A stretch of 64,000 bases of DNA from Chloroflexota bacterium (lineage in GTDB: Bacteria; Chloroflexota; UBA6077; CF-72). Below, piece by piece: positions 7,146 to 17,133 of this stretch. The first letter of the stretch is position 1; every line of letters starts with the position of its first letter. The position numbers and the translations under genes were made by a program. The stretch lies in contig JACPOP010000001.1 in the NCBI GenBank assembly GCA_016191465.1, positions 186,001-250,000 on the forward strand, read 5' to 3'. The notes under the pieces were generated by a model that saw only the letters and a program-made list of their open reading frames with translations, searched no databases and was not told where the DNA came from.

Positions 7146-8128
7146 GAGGCCTCGTGCGCTCCGTCGATGGGCGAGCCGGTCAGCGCCAGGTAGGCGTCCT
7201 CGAGGGACTGGCTGCCCGCCTGGAGCCCCGTCAGCAGCGCTCCCTGAGTGTGCAACCAGGAGGTGAGCCGGGCAATCAGCGCGGGGGTGGGATCAACCGT
7301 CAGCACAACCGTCCCAGCCGCGCCTCCGGCGACGGACGCGGCATCGATTCCGAGCGCGTGCGCCACCGCGGCCGGCGCAACGGCGGGGTCCGTGGTGAGA
7401 TGGAGGCGCCGGGCGGCGCGCTGGCGGAGCTCACCCGGCGTGGCCACTGCCACCAGCCGGCCCGACTTCAAGATCGCCACGCGATCGGCGAGATGCTCCG
7501 CCTCGTCCATAAAGTGCGTCGTGAGCAGGACCGTACAGCCACGCTCCTTCAGACCCCGAACAACGTCCCACGTGTCACGTCGCGCCCGCGGGTCCATGGC
7601 AGCGGTCGGCTCGTCCAGAAACGCTAGCTCCGGGTTCCCTACCAGGGCAAGGGCGAGACTCAGACGCTGCTTCTGTCCCCCCGAAAGCTGGCGGAAGCGC
7701 GTGCCGGCAGCATCCGCAAGACCGACGAGCGCCAGCAGCTCGCCCGTGTCGGCGGAGCGCGGATAGAAGCTCGCGAACAGGTTGAGCGCCTCGCGCGCGG
7801 TGAGCTGGGGGAACACCCCGCCCTGCTGGAGCATCAATCCCGTCTTCGCTCGCAACCGCCGTGCGTCGCGGGCGGGGTCAAGTCCCAGGACGCGCGCCGT
7901 GCCGGCGTCTGGACGCCGGTAGCCCTCCAGGATTTCGACAGTGGTGGTCTTGCCGGCGCCGTTCGGCCCCAGCAACGCTACCACCTCTCCGCGGGCCACC
8001 GAGAACGACACGTCGTCTACGACAGTCCGGCCGCCGTAACGCTTCACCAGCCCCTGGACCACGATCGCCGCGGGTTCGTCAATCTGCTCGCCGCCACCCC
8101 GGCCGTAGCTAGACTGGCCTGGAACCAT
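7142..8128 (-). CDS. ABC transporter ATP-binding protein
   Basis: 328 residues. The nucleotide-binding domain shows Walker A GPNGAGKTT, Q-loop LMLQQGGVF, signature LSGGQKQRLSLA, Walker B LAFLDEPTAAMD and switch TTHFMDEAEHLADR, followed by a C-terminal extension (DUF4162-like, starting near RLVAVATPGELRQR). The start at ATG 8128 has AGGA eight bases upstream and overlaps the start codon of the divergent DUF420 gene; the first ~20 residues are not conserved and GTG 8062 is the only other in-frame start near the domain. Forms an export pair with the 6420-7145 permease. Confidence 0.88.
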   Translation of the reverse strand: MVPGQSSYGRGGGEQIDEPAAIVVQGLVKRYGGRTVVDDVSFSVARGEVVALLGPNGAGKTTTVEILEGYRRPDAGTARVLGLDPARDARRLRAKTGLMLQQGGVFPQLTAREALNLFASFYPRSADTGELLALVGLADAAGTRFRQLSGGQKQRLSLALALVGNPELAFLDEPTAAMDPRARRDTWDVVRGLKERGCTVLLTTHFMDEAEHLADRVAILKSGRLVAVATPGELRQRAARRLHLTTDPAVAPAAVAHALGIDAASVAGGAAGTVVLTVDPTPALIARLTSWLHTQGALLTGLQAGSQSLEDAYLALTGSPIDGAHEAS

Positions 8129-8549
8129 GCTGGAATTCCTGGAAATCTGGATGCCCCTGGCCAACATGGCGCTCATCGTGGTGAGCGGCGTGTTCCTCCT
8201 CATCGGCTACACCCGTATCCGCCGCGGCGACGTGATCTGGCACAAGCGCAGCATGCTCACCGCGGCAGTCTTCGCCGCACTGTTCCTGGTGGTGTACGTC
8301 ACTCGGGTGGCCGTGTTGCCAGCGAAGCTGTTTCCCGCTGAAAGCGGACTGCGAGGACTGTACTTCTCCATCCTGATCCCGCACGTCATCGTCGCCACGC
8401 TGGTGGCGCCGTTCGCATTCGTCACGATCCGGCGAGCGCTGGCTGGGCGGTTCGCCAAACACCGCGCCATTGCGCGCATCACGTTCCCCATGTGGCTGTT
8501 CACCGCTGCCTCCGGGTACGTGGTGTACTGGATGCTGTACCAGATGTGA
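8127..8549 (+). CDS. DUF420 membrane protein (CtaM/YozB-like)
   Basis: 140 residues, four membrane helices: the DUF420 pattern is clear in LIGYTRIRRGDVIWHKRSML, the YFSILIPHVIVATLVAPFAF stretch and the closing FPMWLFTAASGYVVYWMLY. Conserved histidines (WHKRSM, IPHV, AKHRAI) could bind heme or metal. Relatives such as staphylococcal CtaM and Bacillus YozB are needed for maturation of aa3-type heme-copper oxidases, which fits the two oxidase clusters starting 3.5 kb away. The start ATG overlaps the ATG of the divergent ABC ATPase on the palindrome CATG (8126-8129), and no good ribosome binding site precedes it. Confidence 0.85.
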   Translation: MLEFLEIWMPLANMALIVVSGVFLLIGYTRIRRGDVIWHKRSMLTAAVFAALFLVVYVTRVAVLPAKLFPAESGLRGLYFSILIPHVIVATLVAPFAFVTIRRALAGRFAKHRAIARITFPMWLFTAASGYVVYWMLYQM

Positions 8550-8559
8550 CCAGTTCTCG

Positions 8560-8682
8560 GTGGTCGGCAATCCGGGACAGGATCGCGTGCGCCGCTGGGG
8601 TTCGGGCCAAGCCGGACCCGAAGAGCTCGGTCGCCTCGGCCACCGACAGCGCGAGCACCTCGTGGATGTTCTGGCCGCCGAT
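8560..8682 (-). pseudogene. Remnant of a UvrA-like ATPase gene
   Basis: The minus-strand frame reads IGGQNIHEVLALSVAEA, then TELFGSGLARTPAAHAILSR, which matches the conserved UvrA stretch just before the second signature motif (normally followed by DVGLGYLxLGQ...LSGGE). Only about 40 residues are recognisable: on the upstream side the match begins at the stop codon of the broken DUF1059 gene, and on the downstream side it decays after RIAD. No Walker motifs are nearby. This is a scrap left by an older deletion. The call is by pattern memory. Confidence 0.5.
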
Positions 8683-8777
8683 CAGTCTTCTGGAAGCGCA
8701 GAAAACTCCTTCTTCGTTTTCATATACCACCCCATTCCTCGGACGGGATTTTTCCACCTATCCTGCATCGCCTTCAA

Positions 8778-10586
8778 GTATCTGTCCAATAAGGCAGGGT
8801 AGCGGCTGAACAGGCGGACGCGGGGAAGGGTGGGGCTTGGCAGCGCTCCTACGCCGGGCGTAGCCTGCAGGCGGCATGGTGGACCTGAGCGTGCTGCGCA
8901 GCCTGGACGTGGAGGGAGTGGCGGACCCCGCCGCCCGCGCCCTGATCCGGGTGCTGCTGGGGCTGATCGAGCAACTCGCCGCCGAGAACGCGGCCCTGCG
9001 TGCCGAGAACCAGCACCTGAAGGACGAACTGGCGCGGCTGAAGGGGCAGCCACCCCGTCCCACCAGCCGCCCGCAGAGCGGCCCGCCCGGCGCCGGGACC
9101 AATCGGGATGTCTCGTCGGAGCAGCCGCGCCGCGAGCCGCGCACGTGGCACAAGGCGGCCAAGCTGCCGGCGCTGACGATCACCCGAACGGAGCGCCTGC
9201 GGGTGGACCCAACCACGCTGCCGGCCGACGCGGTGTTCAAGGACCTGGAGCGGGTGGTGGTGCAGGATCTGGTGATCCAGGTCGAGACGGTGTGTTTCGA
9301 GAAGGAGGTGTGGTACTCCCCCGGTGAGCGGCGCAGCTATCGGGCGGCCCTGCCGGCAGGCTACAGCGGGCAGTTCGGGCCCGGGCTCAAGAGCCTGGCG
9401 CTGGCGCTGCACTTCGGGGCCAATGTCACCGAGGCCAAGCTGCACGAGTTGTTCGCGCAGGTGGGGGTGCGCGTCTCGACCGGCTGGCAGAGCGACCTGC
9501 TCAGCGGCGATGCGGCGGCCTTTGGGGCGGAGGCGCAGGCCGTTGAGCGGGCGGGGCTGAAGAGCAGCCCGTGGCACCACCTGGACGACACGGCGACGCG
9601 GGTGGACGGGCAGAACGAGCACTGCCAGGTGCTGGGGAACGGGCTGTACACCGCCTACCACACCACCCAACGGAAGGACCGCCTGAGCGTGCTGGATGCG
9701 CTGCAAGGCGGACGCTCCCCCGACGAGCGGACCTATCGCTGGGACGCCACAGCGGAGGCGTACCTGATCTGGTGGGGGCTGTCGGCGGCGGCGCGGCAGC
9801 GGCTGGGGAGTCTGCCGCGGGACCAGGCGCTGGACGCGGCCACGTTCGACCAATGGGAGCACGGGCAGACGGCGTGGCTGGGGCCGCAGCAGCGGGCGCG
9901 CATCCGCGAGGGGCTGGCGATTGCGGCGTACCATGCGCAGACGGACTGGCCGGTGGTGGCGTGCCTGGTGTGCGACGATGCGCCGCAGTTCCAGCAGGTG
10001 ACGGCCGAGCTCGCCCTGTGCTGGGTGCACGAGGGGCGCCATTACGCCAAGCTCAGCCCGTACGTGCCCCAGCACCAGGCGCGGCTGGACGCCTTCCGCG
10101 AGCGCTTCTGGCAGTACTACCAGGAGTTGCTGGCGTACAAGCAGCAGCCCACGGCGGCGGAGCGGGCGCGGCTGGAGGCGGCGTTCGACGTGCTATTCAC
10201 GGCGGAGACGGGGTACGCGGCGCTGGATGCGCGGATCGCCTTGACGCGCCAGAAAAAAGCCGACCTGCTGCGGGTGCTGGCGCATCCGGAGCTGCCGCTG
10301 CACAATAACCCGGCCGAGCTGGCGGCGCGGCGGCGGGTGCGCAAGCGGGACGCCAGCTTCGGGCCACGGAGCGCGGCGGGGCGCTGGGCCTGGGACACCT
10401 ACCAGACGCTGGCAGCTACCGCGCAGCAGCTCGGCGTGCCCTTCCTGCGCTACCTGCACGATCGGCTGACCGGTGCCGGGCAGATCCCGCACCTGGCCGA
10501 CCTGCTCACCGCCCGCGCCGCCACGCTCAACTTCGGCGCTTCCTGGGCTGTCCCATAGCCCCTCCCCGGAGTTATTGGACAGATAC
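8778..10586 (+). mobile_element. IS66-family insertion sequence, complete (1809 bp)
   Basis: Perfect 15-base terminal inverted repeats GTATCTGTCCAATAA lie at 8778-8792 and, inverted, 10572-10586. They are flanked by the 8-base direct repeat GCCTTCAA at 8770-8777 and 10587-10594, the target duplication length usual for IS66. One transposase gene (8876-10558) fills the element; there are no tnpA/tnpB accessory genes, as in the ISBst12-like subgroup. Intact ends, identical target repeats and an intact transposase indicate a recent insertion. Confidence 0.93.
8876..10558 (+). CDS. IS66-family transposase
   Basis: 560 residues. The N-terminus has a leucine-zipper-like coiled region (LIEQLAAENAALRAENQHLKD, residues ~30-50) and a PPRPTSRPQSGPPG linker as in IS66 TnpC. 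The catalytic core shows WHHLDDTATRV (first Asp), VCDDAPQF...LCWVHEGRHY (second Asp and histidine) and the C-terminal PLHNNPAELAARRRVRKRD segment carrying the conserved NN and Glu, followed by TYQTLAATAQQLG. The usual zinc-finger region is not evident. ATG/GTG choice: ATG 8876 gives the coiled coil at the expected place. Length is slightly above the typical ~520. Confidence 0.9.
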   Translation: MVDLSVLRSLDVEGVADPAARALIRVLLGLIEQLAAENAALRAENQHLKDELARLKGQPPRPTSRPQSGPPGAGTNRDVSSEQPRREPRTWHKAAKLPALTITRTERLRVDPTTLPADAVFKDLERVVVQDLVIQVETVCFEKEVWYSPGERRSYRAALPAGYSGQFGPGLKSLALALHFGANVTEAKLHELFAQVGVRVSTGWQSDLLSGDAAAFGAEAQAVERAGLKSSPWHHLDDTATRVDGQNEHCQVLGNGLYTAYHTTQRKDRLSVLDALQGGRSPDERTYRWDATAEAYLIWWGLSAAARQRLGSLPRDQALDAATFDQWEHGQTAWLGPQQRARIREGLAIAAYHAQTDWPVVACLVCDDAPQFQQVTAELALCWVHEGRHYAKLSPYVPQHQARLDAFRERFWQYYQELLAYKQQPTAAERARLEAAFDVLFTAETGYAALDARIALTRQKKADLLRVLAHPELPLHNNPAELAARRRVRKRDASFGPRSAAGRWAWDTYQTLAATAQQLGVPFLRYLHDRLTGAGQIPHLADLLTARAATLNFGASWAVP

Positions 10587-10947
10587 GCCTTCAAGGCGTT
10601 CTTGTGCGCTTCATCACCCCCTGCAACCACTTCTTTTAGATGCTTGTCTTCCGCTTTTATGACCTCATCAGCCGTATTCGCTTGGAACGCCACATCGCAT
10701 GGTCCACCCAACTGTTTACAGGTCACTGTCTTCATGATGTACGAACCTCCGTGAGTATGTATCCACTACTGCGCGATAGATTTACGTCCGCGGTGGATCT
10801 TATCGAGCTCAAAGACGAGCTAGAACCCCGAAACCCGCAGTGCGGGGCTGTCACGCGGGGCCGGCTGCGTTGTCGCCGTCGGCGCACCCGTTGTTGTGAC
10901 GTTACTGGGATGTGTCGCGCTGCTCAGACCTGTGATCGCCGGATGGC

Positions 10948-11367
10948 TCAGCGCCGCTCCTGGATGCGGACCAGGGTGCCCGCGGGATCGCGGACAGCGC
11001 AGTCGCGTACGCCGTACGGCTGCTCGGTTGGCTCCTGGACAACTTCGGCGCCGCTGGCCTGCACTCGCTCGAAGGCACCGTCGAGGTCGGCGGTGGCAAG
11101 GAGGATGCTGGCGTAGGTGCCTTTGGCCATCATCTCGGCGATGGCGCGGCGCTCTTCGTCGGTCTTGCCGGGATTGGCCTCCGGCGGATACAGGACAATG
11201 GACGTGCCGGGCTGGTCGGCGGGGCCGACCGTGATCCAGCGCATCCCGCCATATCCGACGTCATTGCGGACCTCGAAGCCGAGAGTGTCGCGGTAGAAGG
11301 CCAGAGCGGCGTCCGGGTCGGTCTGTGGGAGGAAGCTCGCGTGAATGGTGATATCCATGGCGGTCAT
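10948..11367 (-). CDS. VOC family (glyoxalase/bleomycin resistance-like) protein
   Basis: 139 residues with the paired beta-alpha-beta-beta-beta modules of the vicinal oxygen chelate fold: SFLPQTDPDAALAFYRDTLGF in the first half and LLATADLDGAFERVQASGAEVV ... VRDPAGTLVRIQE in the second. Likely metal ligands include the His near the N-terminus (TIHASF) and Glu in the final strand (RIQER). Its ATG overlaps the stop of the AraC-type gene as ATGA, so the two are translated together; such regulator-VOC pairs are common and the substrate is unknown. Confidence 0.85.
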   Translation of the reverse strand: MTAMDITIHASFLPQTDPDAALAFYRDTLGFEVRNDVGYGGMRWITVGPADQPGTSIVLYPPEANPGKTDEERRAIAEMMAKGTYASILLATADLDGAFERVQASGAEVVQEPTEQPYGVRDCAVRDPAGTLVRIQERR

Positions 11368-11825
11368 GCTAGGTTTGGCTCCGTGCCCCGCGCTTCTCGA
11401 TTTCTGATCGGTCGCATCACCTGTTTCGCCACGCACGCCGGCATCCCCGCCGTCGCGAGTGCCGTCTGACCCCGAAAGGTGCTGGGCGGCACACCGACCA
11501 GCTCGGTGAAGCGCGTGCTGAAGGTGCCCAGTGACGAGCAGCCGACCGAGAAACAGACCTCGGTGACGCTAAGGCCGCCCCGCTGCAGCAGCGCCATCGC
11601 GCGCTCGATGCGCCGCGTCATCAGGTAGCTGTACGGCGACTCGCCATAGGCGCGCCGGAACTCGCGACTGAGGTGCCCGGCCGAGATGTTCACGCCGCGG
11701 GCGAGCGCCTCCACGTCCAGCGGCTGCGCGTACTCCCGATCGATCCGGTCGCGGACGCGGCGCAGCAGTGCGAGGTCGCGCAAGTGCTGCGCCGCGTCGG
11801 GTCTGCTGGTCACCTGCGAGATCAT
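11364..11825 (-). CDS. AraC family transcriptional regulator
   Basis: 153 residues, essentially only the DNA-binding domain: two helix-turn-helix units, the first in VEALARGVNISAGHLSREFRR and the second in SVTEVCFSVGCSSLGTFSTRF, followed by the AraC signature GVPPSTFR. No N-terminal ligand domain is present. The ATG at 11825 gives a natural start; an in-frame extension to 11921 looks non-coding. It probably controls its own two-gene operon with the downstream VOC protein. Confidence 0.88.
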   Translation of the reverse strand: MISQVTSRPDAAQHLRDLALLRRVRDRIDREYAQPLDVEALARGVNISAGHLSREFRRAYGESPYSYLMTRRIERAMALLQRGGLSVTEVCFSVGCSSLGTFSTRFTELVGVPPSTFRGQTALATAGMPACVAKQVMRPIRNREARGTEPNLA

Positions 11826-12024
11826 GCCACGTGGCGCCTGAGGTGCCCACCGCTGGCATCCCGCCCCAATCCCCGTCCGCTCAGGCCTGGTGGTGCTCCC
11901 GTTGACGTTTTCGACCGTCAAGGCCCTGCGGCCTCCGCCACTGGTCCCGCGCCAATACCCGGTCGCAGGCAGGTGTCAGACGCGCCGCAAGTGCCACGTT
12001 GTGGGGACGGCTCCTCGTCTCCGG

Positions 12025-12058
12025 AGAACTGACCACTGAATCCTGACAACTCGTCACA
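12025..12058 (-). repeat. Heptamer array next to the ctaE stop
   Basis: GAACTGACCACTGAATCCTGACAACTCGTCAC repeats the GACAACT/CGTCAC units of the arrays at 6028-6257 and 57377-57487. On its left is GTCTCCGGAG, equivalent to the CAGGAGACG that ends the left arms of the other two loci. It overlaps the last codon of the oxidase subunit III gene. Confidence 0.65.
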
Positions 12059-12707
12059 TCAGATACACCGCCAGGTAGAGCACGAACCACACGACGTCGA
12101 CGAAGTGCCAGTAGAGGATGGTCCCCTCTACCGCGAAGTGGTTGCTCGGCGTGAAGTGATTCATGAGCGCGCGGCCAAGCACCACCGAGAGGGCGATGAC
12201 GCCTCCGGTAACGTGCAAGCCGTGCAAGCCGGTCAGGGTGAAGAAGACGCTGCCGTAAATCCCGGAGTTGATCCCCAGCGGAGCACGACCTGCCTCGCCG
12301 AAGAGGCCCTGACCGGCGAGCAGGCTGGAGTACTCGACGCCCTGTCCCACGAGGAAGACCACGCCCAGGGCAATCGTCACGGCCAGCCAGGCGCGCAGGC
12401 TCTCCTGGTCGTCGCGGCGCGCGGCAGTCTGGGCCCAATGCGCGGTGAAGCCGCTCAGGCCGAGGATCACCGTGAGCCCCAGTGCCAGCGGCGCCGCTGG
12501 CACGCGCTCGGCACCGAAAGGTGGCCAGGTTGGCTGCTGCGTCCGCACGTAAAAGTACTGCGCGAAAATCGCGCCGAAGATGATCGCCTCCGAAAGGAGG
12601 AACAGGACCATCCCCAGCCATTCGTTGTTGCGAGCGCCCGGCATGGGACGATGCACGTCGCCGTGCGCCGGGGTCGCATATGTCACGGTTGAAGCGCTGC
12701 TGCTCAC
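12054..12707 (-). CDS. ctaE: Cytochrome c oxidase subunit III (A2-type oxidase set)
   Basis: 217 residues with five clear membrane helices, starting NNEWLGMVLFLLSEAIIFGAI, then YFYVRTQQ, GLTVILGLSG, GSVFFTLTGLHGLHVTGG and the terminal TILYWHFVDVVWFVLYLAVYLM, all standard subunit III motifs (the Glu in LLSEAI and the HGLHV/YWHFVD blocks are conserved). The GTG start at 12707 overlaps the preceding stop (GTGA). The gene is last in a minus-strand operon ctaC-ctaD-ctaAB-unknown-ctaE. Confidence 0.93.
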   Translation of the reverse strand: MSSSASTVTYATPAHGDVHRPMPGARNNEWLGMVLFLLSEAIIFGAIFAQYFYVRTQQPTWPPFGAERVPAAPLALGLTVILGLSGFTAHWAQTAARRDDQESLRAWLAVTIALGVVFLVGQGVEYSSLLAGQGLFGEAGRAPLGINSGIYGSVFFTLTGLHGLHVTGGVIALSVVLGRALMNHFTPSNHFAVEGTILYWHFVDVVWFVLYLAVYLM

Positions 12708-13378
12708 GGTTCTCTCGTGCTCCCCTGAACACGGGTGGGGAACGCGGGAGTTGCCAAGGGGTGAGTGCGCGCACGCGACTCCGCCAATCCCACCTTGATC
12801 CAGCCCATCACACCCAGCGCCACCCACACCAGTCCGACCACCAGCACCACGACGTGCGTTACGATCCCGACGAGCACGATTGCGATCCCCAGGGCTAGCA
12901 GGAGCGGAGCCAGGCTCCACTGAGGCAGGTGTATCAGCGCGGGATCACCCTCTTCCACCAGCGAGAGGCTCACCGGCTCGATTTCCGCAAAAGTGGAGGA
13001 GGCGTGGGTTGCGTAGATCTCCGCGCTGGGCGCGCGGTTCATGAGCAGAAGGGGCTCCGGCAGCTCGACAACCGCGCGTGGGGCTGTGGCTCGGCTCTCC
13101 GCGGCTTCCTGGGCGGCAACCTCCTCCTCGGTGAGGTGTGCGTAGGGTCCGAGGCGAGCACGGCGAAGGTCGCGCTCCGGGACCCACATCACCTCGCCAG
13201 CCACGACAGGCTCGGCAAAGACCTGGCGCTCGCCGCTCTCCAGGCTGATGAGCGCCACGCCCGCCGGGATGTTCGGGAAGTACCACTTCCCATAAATTGG
13301 CACCCGGGCCGCCTTGAGCTTGCCCGTGTCGATCCCATTCTGGGAGGCCCAGCCCATCATCTTCACGTCGAGAACCAT
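12704..13378 (-). CDS. Unknown membrane protein in the A2 oxidase operon
   Basis: 224 residues: a soluble N-terminal part (MVLDVKMMGWASQNGID..., then YGKWYFPNIPAGVALISLESGE and a charged region near residue 90) and two membrane helices near residues 155-200 (LAPLLLALGIAIVLVGIVTH and VVLVVGLVWVALGVMGWI). ATG 13378 has GGAGG six bases upstream; ATG 13405 is an alternative. It sits between the ctaAB fusion and ctaE, overlapping ctaE by GTGA, so it is probably an accessory or small-subunit-like component of this oxidase. The two helices could play the role of subunit IV, which this operon otherwise lacks. No family recognised. Confidence 0.7.
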   Translation of the reverse strand: MVLDVKMMGWASQNGIDTGKLKAARVPIYGKWYFPNIPAGVALISLESGERQVFAEPVVAGEVMWVPERDLRRARLGPYAHLTEEEVAAQEAAESRATAPRAVVELPEPLLLMNRAPSAEIYATHASSTFAEIEPVSLSLVEEGDPALIHLPQWSLAPLLLALGIAIVLVGIVTHVVVLVVGLVWVALGVMGWIKVGLAESRARTHPLATPAFPTRVQGSTREP

Positions 13379-13454
13379 GTATGCCTCCGTGCCTCGCTCG
13401 GCCATGCCAGCGAGCGCTAGTGGGGTGGTTGCGGAAACGGGGTCTACGGCTCGC

Positions 13455-15281
13455 TCAAGCCAGGAGTGCCGCGCGAGCCACGACACGGTCGACGGCCATA
13501 GCAACGAACAGGAGCGCCAGATACAGCATGGAATACAGGTACAGGTGTTTGGCCGCTCGCAGCGTTGCGTCACGCCACAGCCGGACGGCGTAGTACAGGA
13601 ACACCGCGCCGAGCCCGATAGCCGAGACGAAGTACAGCATGCCCATCAACTGGAACGCGGCGAGCACCAGGCTTAGCGCCACCAACAGCACGCTGTACAA
13701 CAGGATCTGCCAGCGTGTCTCGGCGTCGCCGCGGATGACGGGCAGCATCGGGATCTTCGCCCGCTCGTAGTGCTGCTTGATCATCAGCGAGAGCGCCCAG
13801 AAATGCGGTGGCGTCCAGAAGAACACAATGGCGAACAGATACCACGCGGTCAGGCTGACGCCCCCGAGACTGACGTCATTCGTCACGGCGGCCCACCCCA
13901 CGAGTGGCGGAATGGCGCCGGCGGCGCCGCCGATGACAATGTTGCTCGGCGTGGTGCGCTTCAGCCAGATGGTGTAGACGAAGACGTAGCCGACGAACCC
14001 CATGAAGGACAGGACTGCCGCCAACACATTCACGAATGTGGCAAGGACCACGAATGCGATCATCGCCAGGGCCGTCCCAAACAGCAGCGCGCTGGCGGGC
14101 CGAATGACCCCGGACGGGATCGGGCGCTTCGCCGTGCGACCCATGAGAGGGTCGATGTCGCGATCCAGGTAATGATTGATCGCCCCGGCGCCACCCGACA
14201 TCAGCGCACCGCCCAGAAGCGTCCAGAACACGAGAGCGAACGGGGGCCATTCGCCCTCTGCCATCACCATGGCGCCGAGGGTGGTGGTCAGGAGCAGCGA
14301 CATCACCTTCGGCTTGGTGAGATCCACATAGGCCCCAAGAACCATCCTCAAGGGACGGGTGGTAACGGATCCTATCTCGGGCACGGGGACCGATCGGGTC
14401 TCCCAGGCCAGGGCAGCAGCGGCCGTCATTGCCGCTAGCGCGCCTGCTCCAACCAGCGCGTGAGCGATTTCCAGGGCGGGAGGAACCCCGCTGTTGACGG
14501 AGAGCGCGCCCAGGGCCGCTTGCAAGAGCACGAACCCAGAGAGGGTGCGGGTGCTGACTCGCAGGGCCGGTACCTGCCGGCGCGCCCGCGCAACGGTGAC
14601 CGAAGCGAACCCCACGAGCCCCACCGACACGTACGCGGAAAGGCGGTGGGCGAGGTGCAGGTCCATCGCTTCGGTCTGGCCAAACGCGAATGGACCCTGG
14701 CCGCTGCACTCTGGGAAGCCGCCGCACGCCCACGCCGCTCCGAATGCCCGGACGGCCGCCCCCAGCAGTGCGGTGACCACCAGGGAACCCGCCGTTACAC
14801 CCAGGAGCCAGCCCAGGTGGCGCTGGGGCGCAAGGTCCGGGTCAGACGTGGCTCGCGGGCGCGGGCCGCTCGCCACGGCCGTCCAGGTGGCCCCGGCGAT
14901 CGCGATGTAGCCGGCCGCGTCTCGGAGCAGATCCACACTCTCCGCGCCAGCGACGGGCCCAGGCCCGACGTCCAGACCGGCTCGGAGTGCGGCCGCCGTG
15001 GCAGCGGCGGCCGCGAATGGCAGACCGGCCCCGTTGCGACGAGCGAGTCCGATTACCAGCGCCGCCAGCGCGGCGGCCGCAATGATCCACGCGAGCGAAG
15101 TGGGGGGTGTGCGCCACCCACCAACGGGCGCCACCCGCCCGGCCGCGGTCACGCCAATCGCGGCCCACACCAGCAGCGCCGCACCCGCGGCGCCGGCGCG
15201 CGCACCCGCGTGGTGCGTTGTGGACGGACGGCCCCGGCTGGTCACCAGGCCCGCTGGATTGGTGGACGCGACTACCGCCAT
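13455..15281 (-). CDS. Fused heme A synthase-like (CtaA) and protoheme IX farnesyltransferase (CtaB)
   Basis: 608 residues. Residues ~1-140 are four hydrophobic segments without clear motifs. Residues ~155-295 look like one four-helix half of CtaA/Cox15: GAAVRAFGAAWACGGFPEC (paired cysteines), HLAHR and LEIAHALVGAG (heme-ligand histidines). From ~residue 315 the CtaB domain begins: LTKPKVMSLLL, the prenyl-diphosphate binding NHYLDRDIDPLMGRT (first Asp-rich motif), IPSGVI and the second motif region with FFWTPPHFWALSL. CtaB converts heme B to heme O, CtaA heme O to heme A. Fusion couples both steps. The canonical ExxH glutamate of CtaA reads His here (HLAH). Sits between ctaD and ctaE of the A2 oxidase. 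Confidence 0.85.
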   Translation of the reverse strand: MAVVASTNPAGLVTSRGRPSTTHHAGARAGAAGAALLVWAAIGVTAAGRVAPVGGWRTPPTSLAWIIAAAALAALVIGLARRNGAGLPFAAAAATAAALRAGLDVGPGPVAGAESVDLLRDAAGYIAIAGATWTAVASGPRPRATSDPDLAPQRHLGWLLGVTAGSLVVTALLGAAVRAFGAAWACGGFPECSGQGPFAFGQTEAMDLHLAHRLSAYVSVGLVGFASVTVARARRQVPALRVSTRTLSGFVLLQAALGALSVNSGVPPALEIAHALVGAGALAAMTAAAALAWETRSVPVPEIGSVTTRPLRMVLGAYVDLTKPKVMSLLLTTTLGAMVMAEGEWPPFALVFWTLLGGALMSGGAGAINHYLDRDIDPLMGRTAKRPIPSGVIRPASALLFGTALAMIAFVVLATFVNVLAAVLSFMGFVGYVFVYTIWLKRTTPSNIVIGGAAGAIPPLVGWAAVTNDVSLGGVSLTAWYLFAIVFFWTPPHFWALSLMIKQHYERAKIPMLPVIRGDAETRWQILLYSVLLVALSLVLAAFQLMGMLYFVSAIGLGAVFLYYAVRLWRDATLRAAKHLYLYSMLYLALLFVAMAVDRVVARAALLA

Positions 15282-15300
15282 CGAACGAGCCCCGGTCCGC

Positions 15301-17067
<1,767 letters not shown>

Positions 17068-17133
17068 GTCGCTGGCACTCCGTTTCTCCATGTTTGGGTT
17101 GGTGGAAGCGAGCCGCACCGATCGCGCGGGGGA

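Larger units (their letters stand above)
8682..10735 (-). pseudogene. DUF1059-type small protein gene split by IS66 insertion
   Basis: The 5' part (10735 back to 10587) encodes MKTVTCKQLGGPCDVAF and on to DEAHKNALKA; the 3' part (8769 back to 8682) continues MQDRWKNPVRGMGWYMKTKK to FSALPED and a stop. Removing the insertion sequence and one copy of its 8-base duplication joins 149 + 88 bases = 79 codons in frame, a 78-residue protein. The MKxxxCKQLGGPCDxxFxA start is typical of DUF1059 proteins. In the present sequence translation runs into the element and adds unrelated residues. Function unknown. Confidence 0.8.

Noticed and set aside
8849-10075. 408-codon antisense frame inside the IS66 element
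   Set aside because: Opposite to the transposase with no recognisable motif; IS66 has no antisense gene of this kind.
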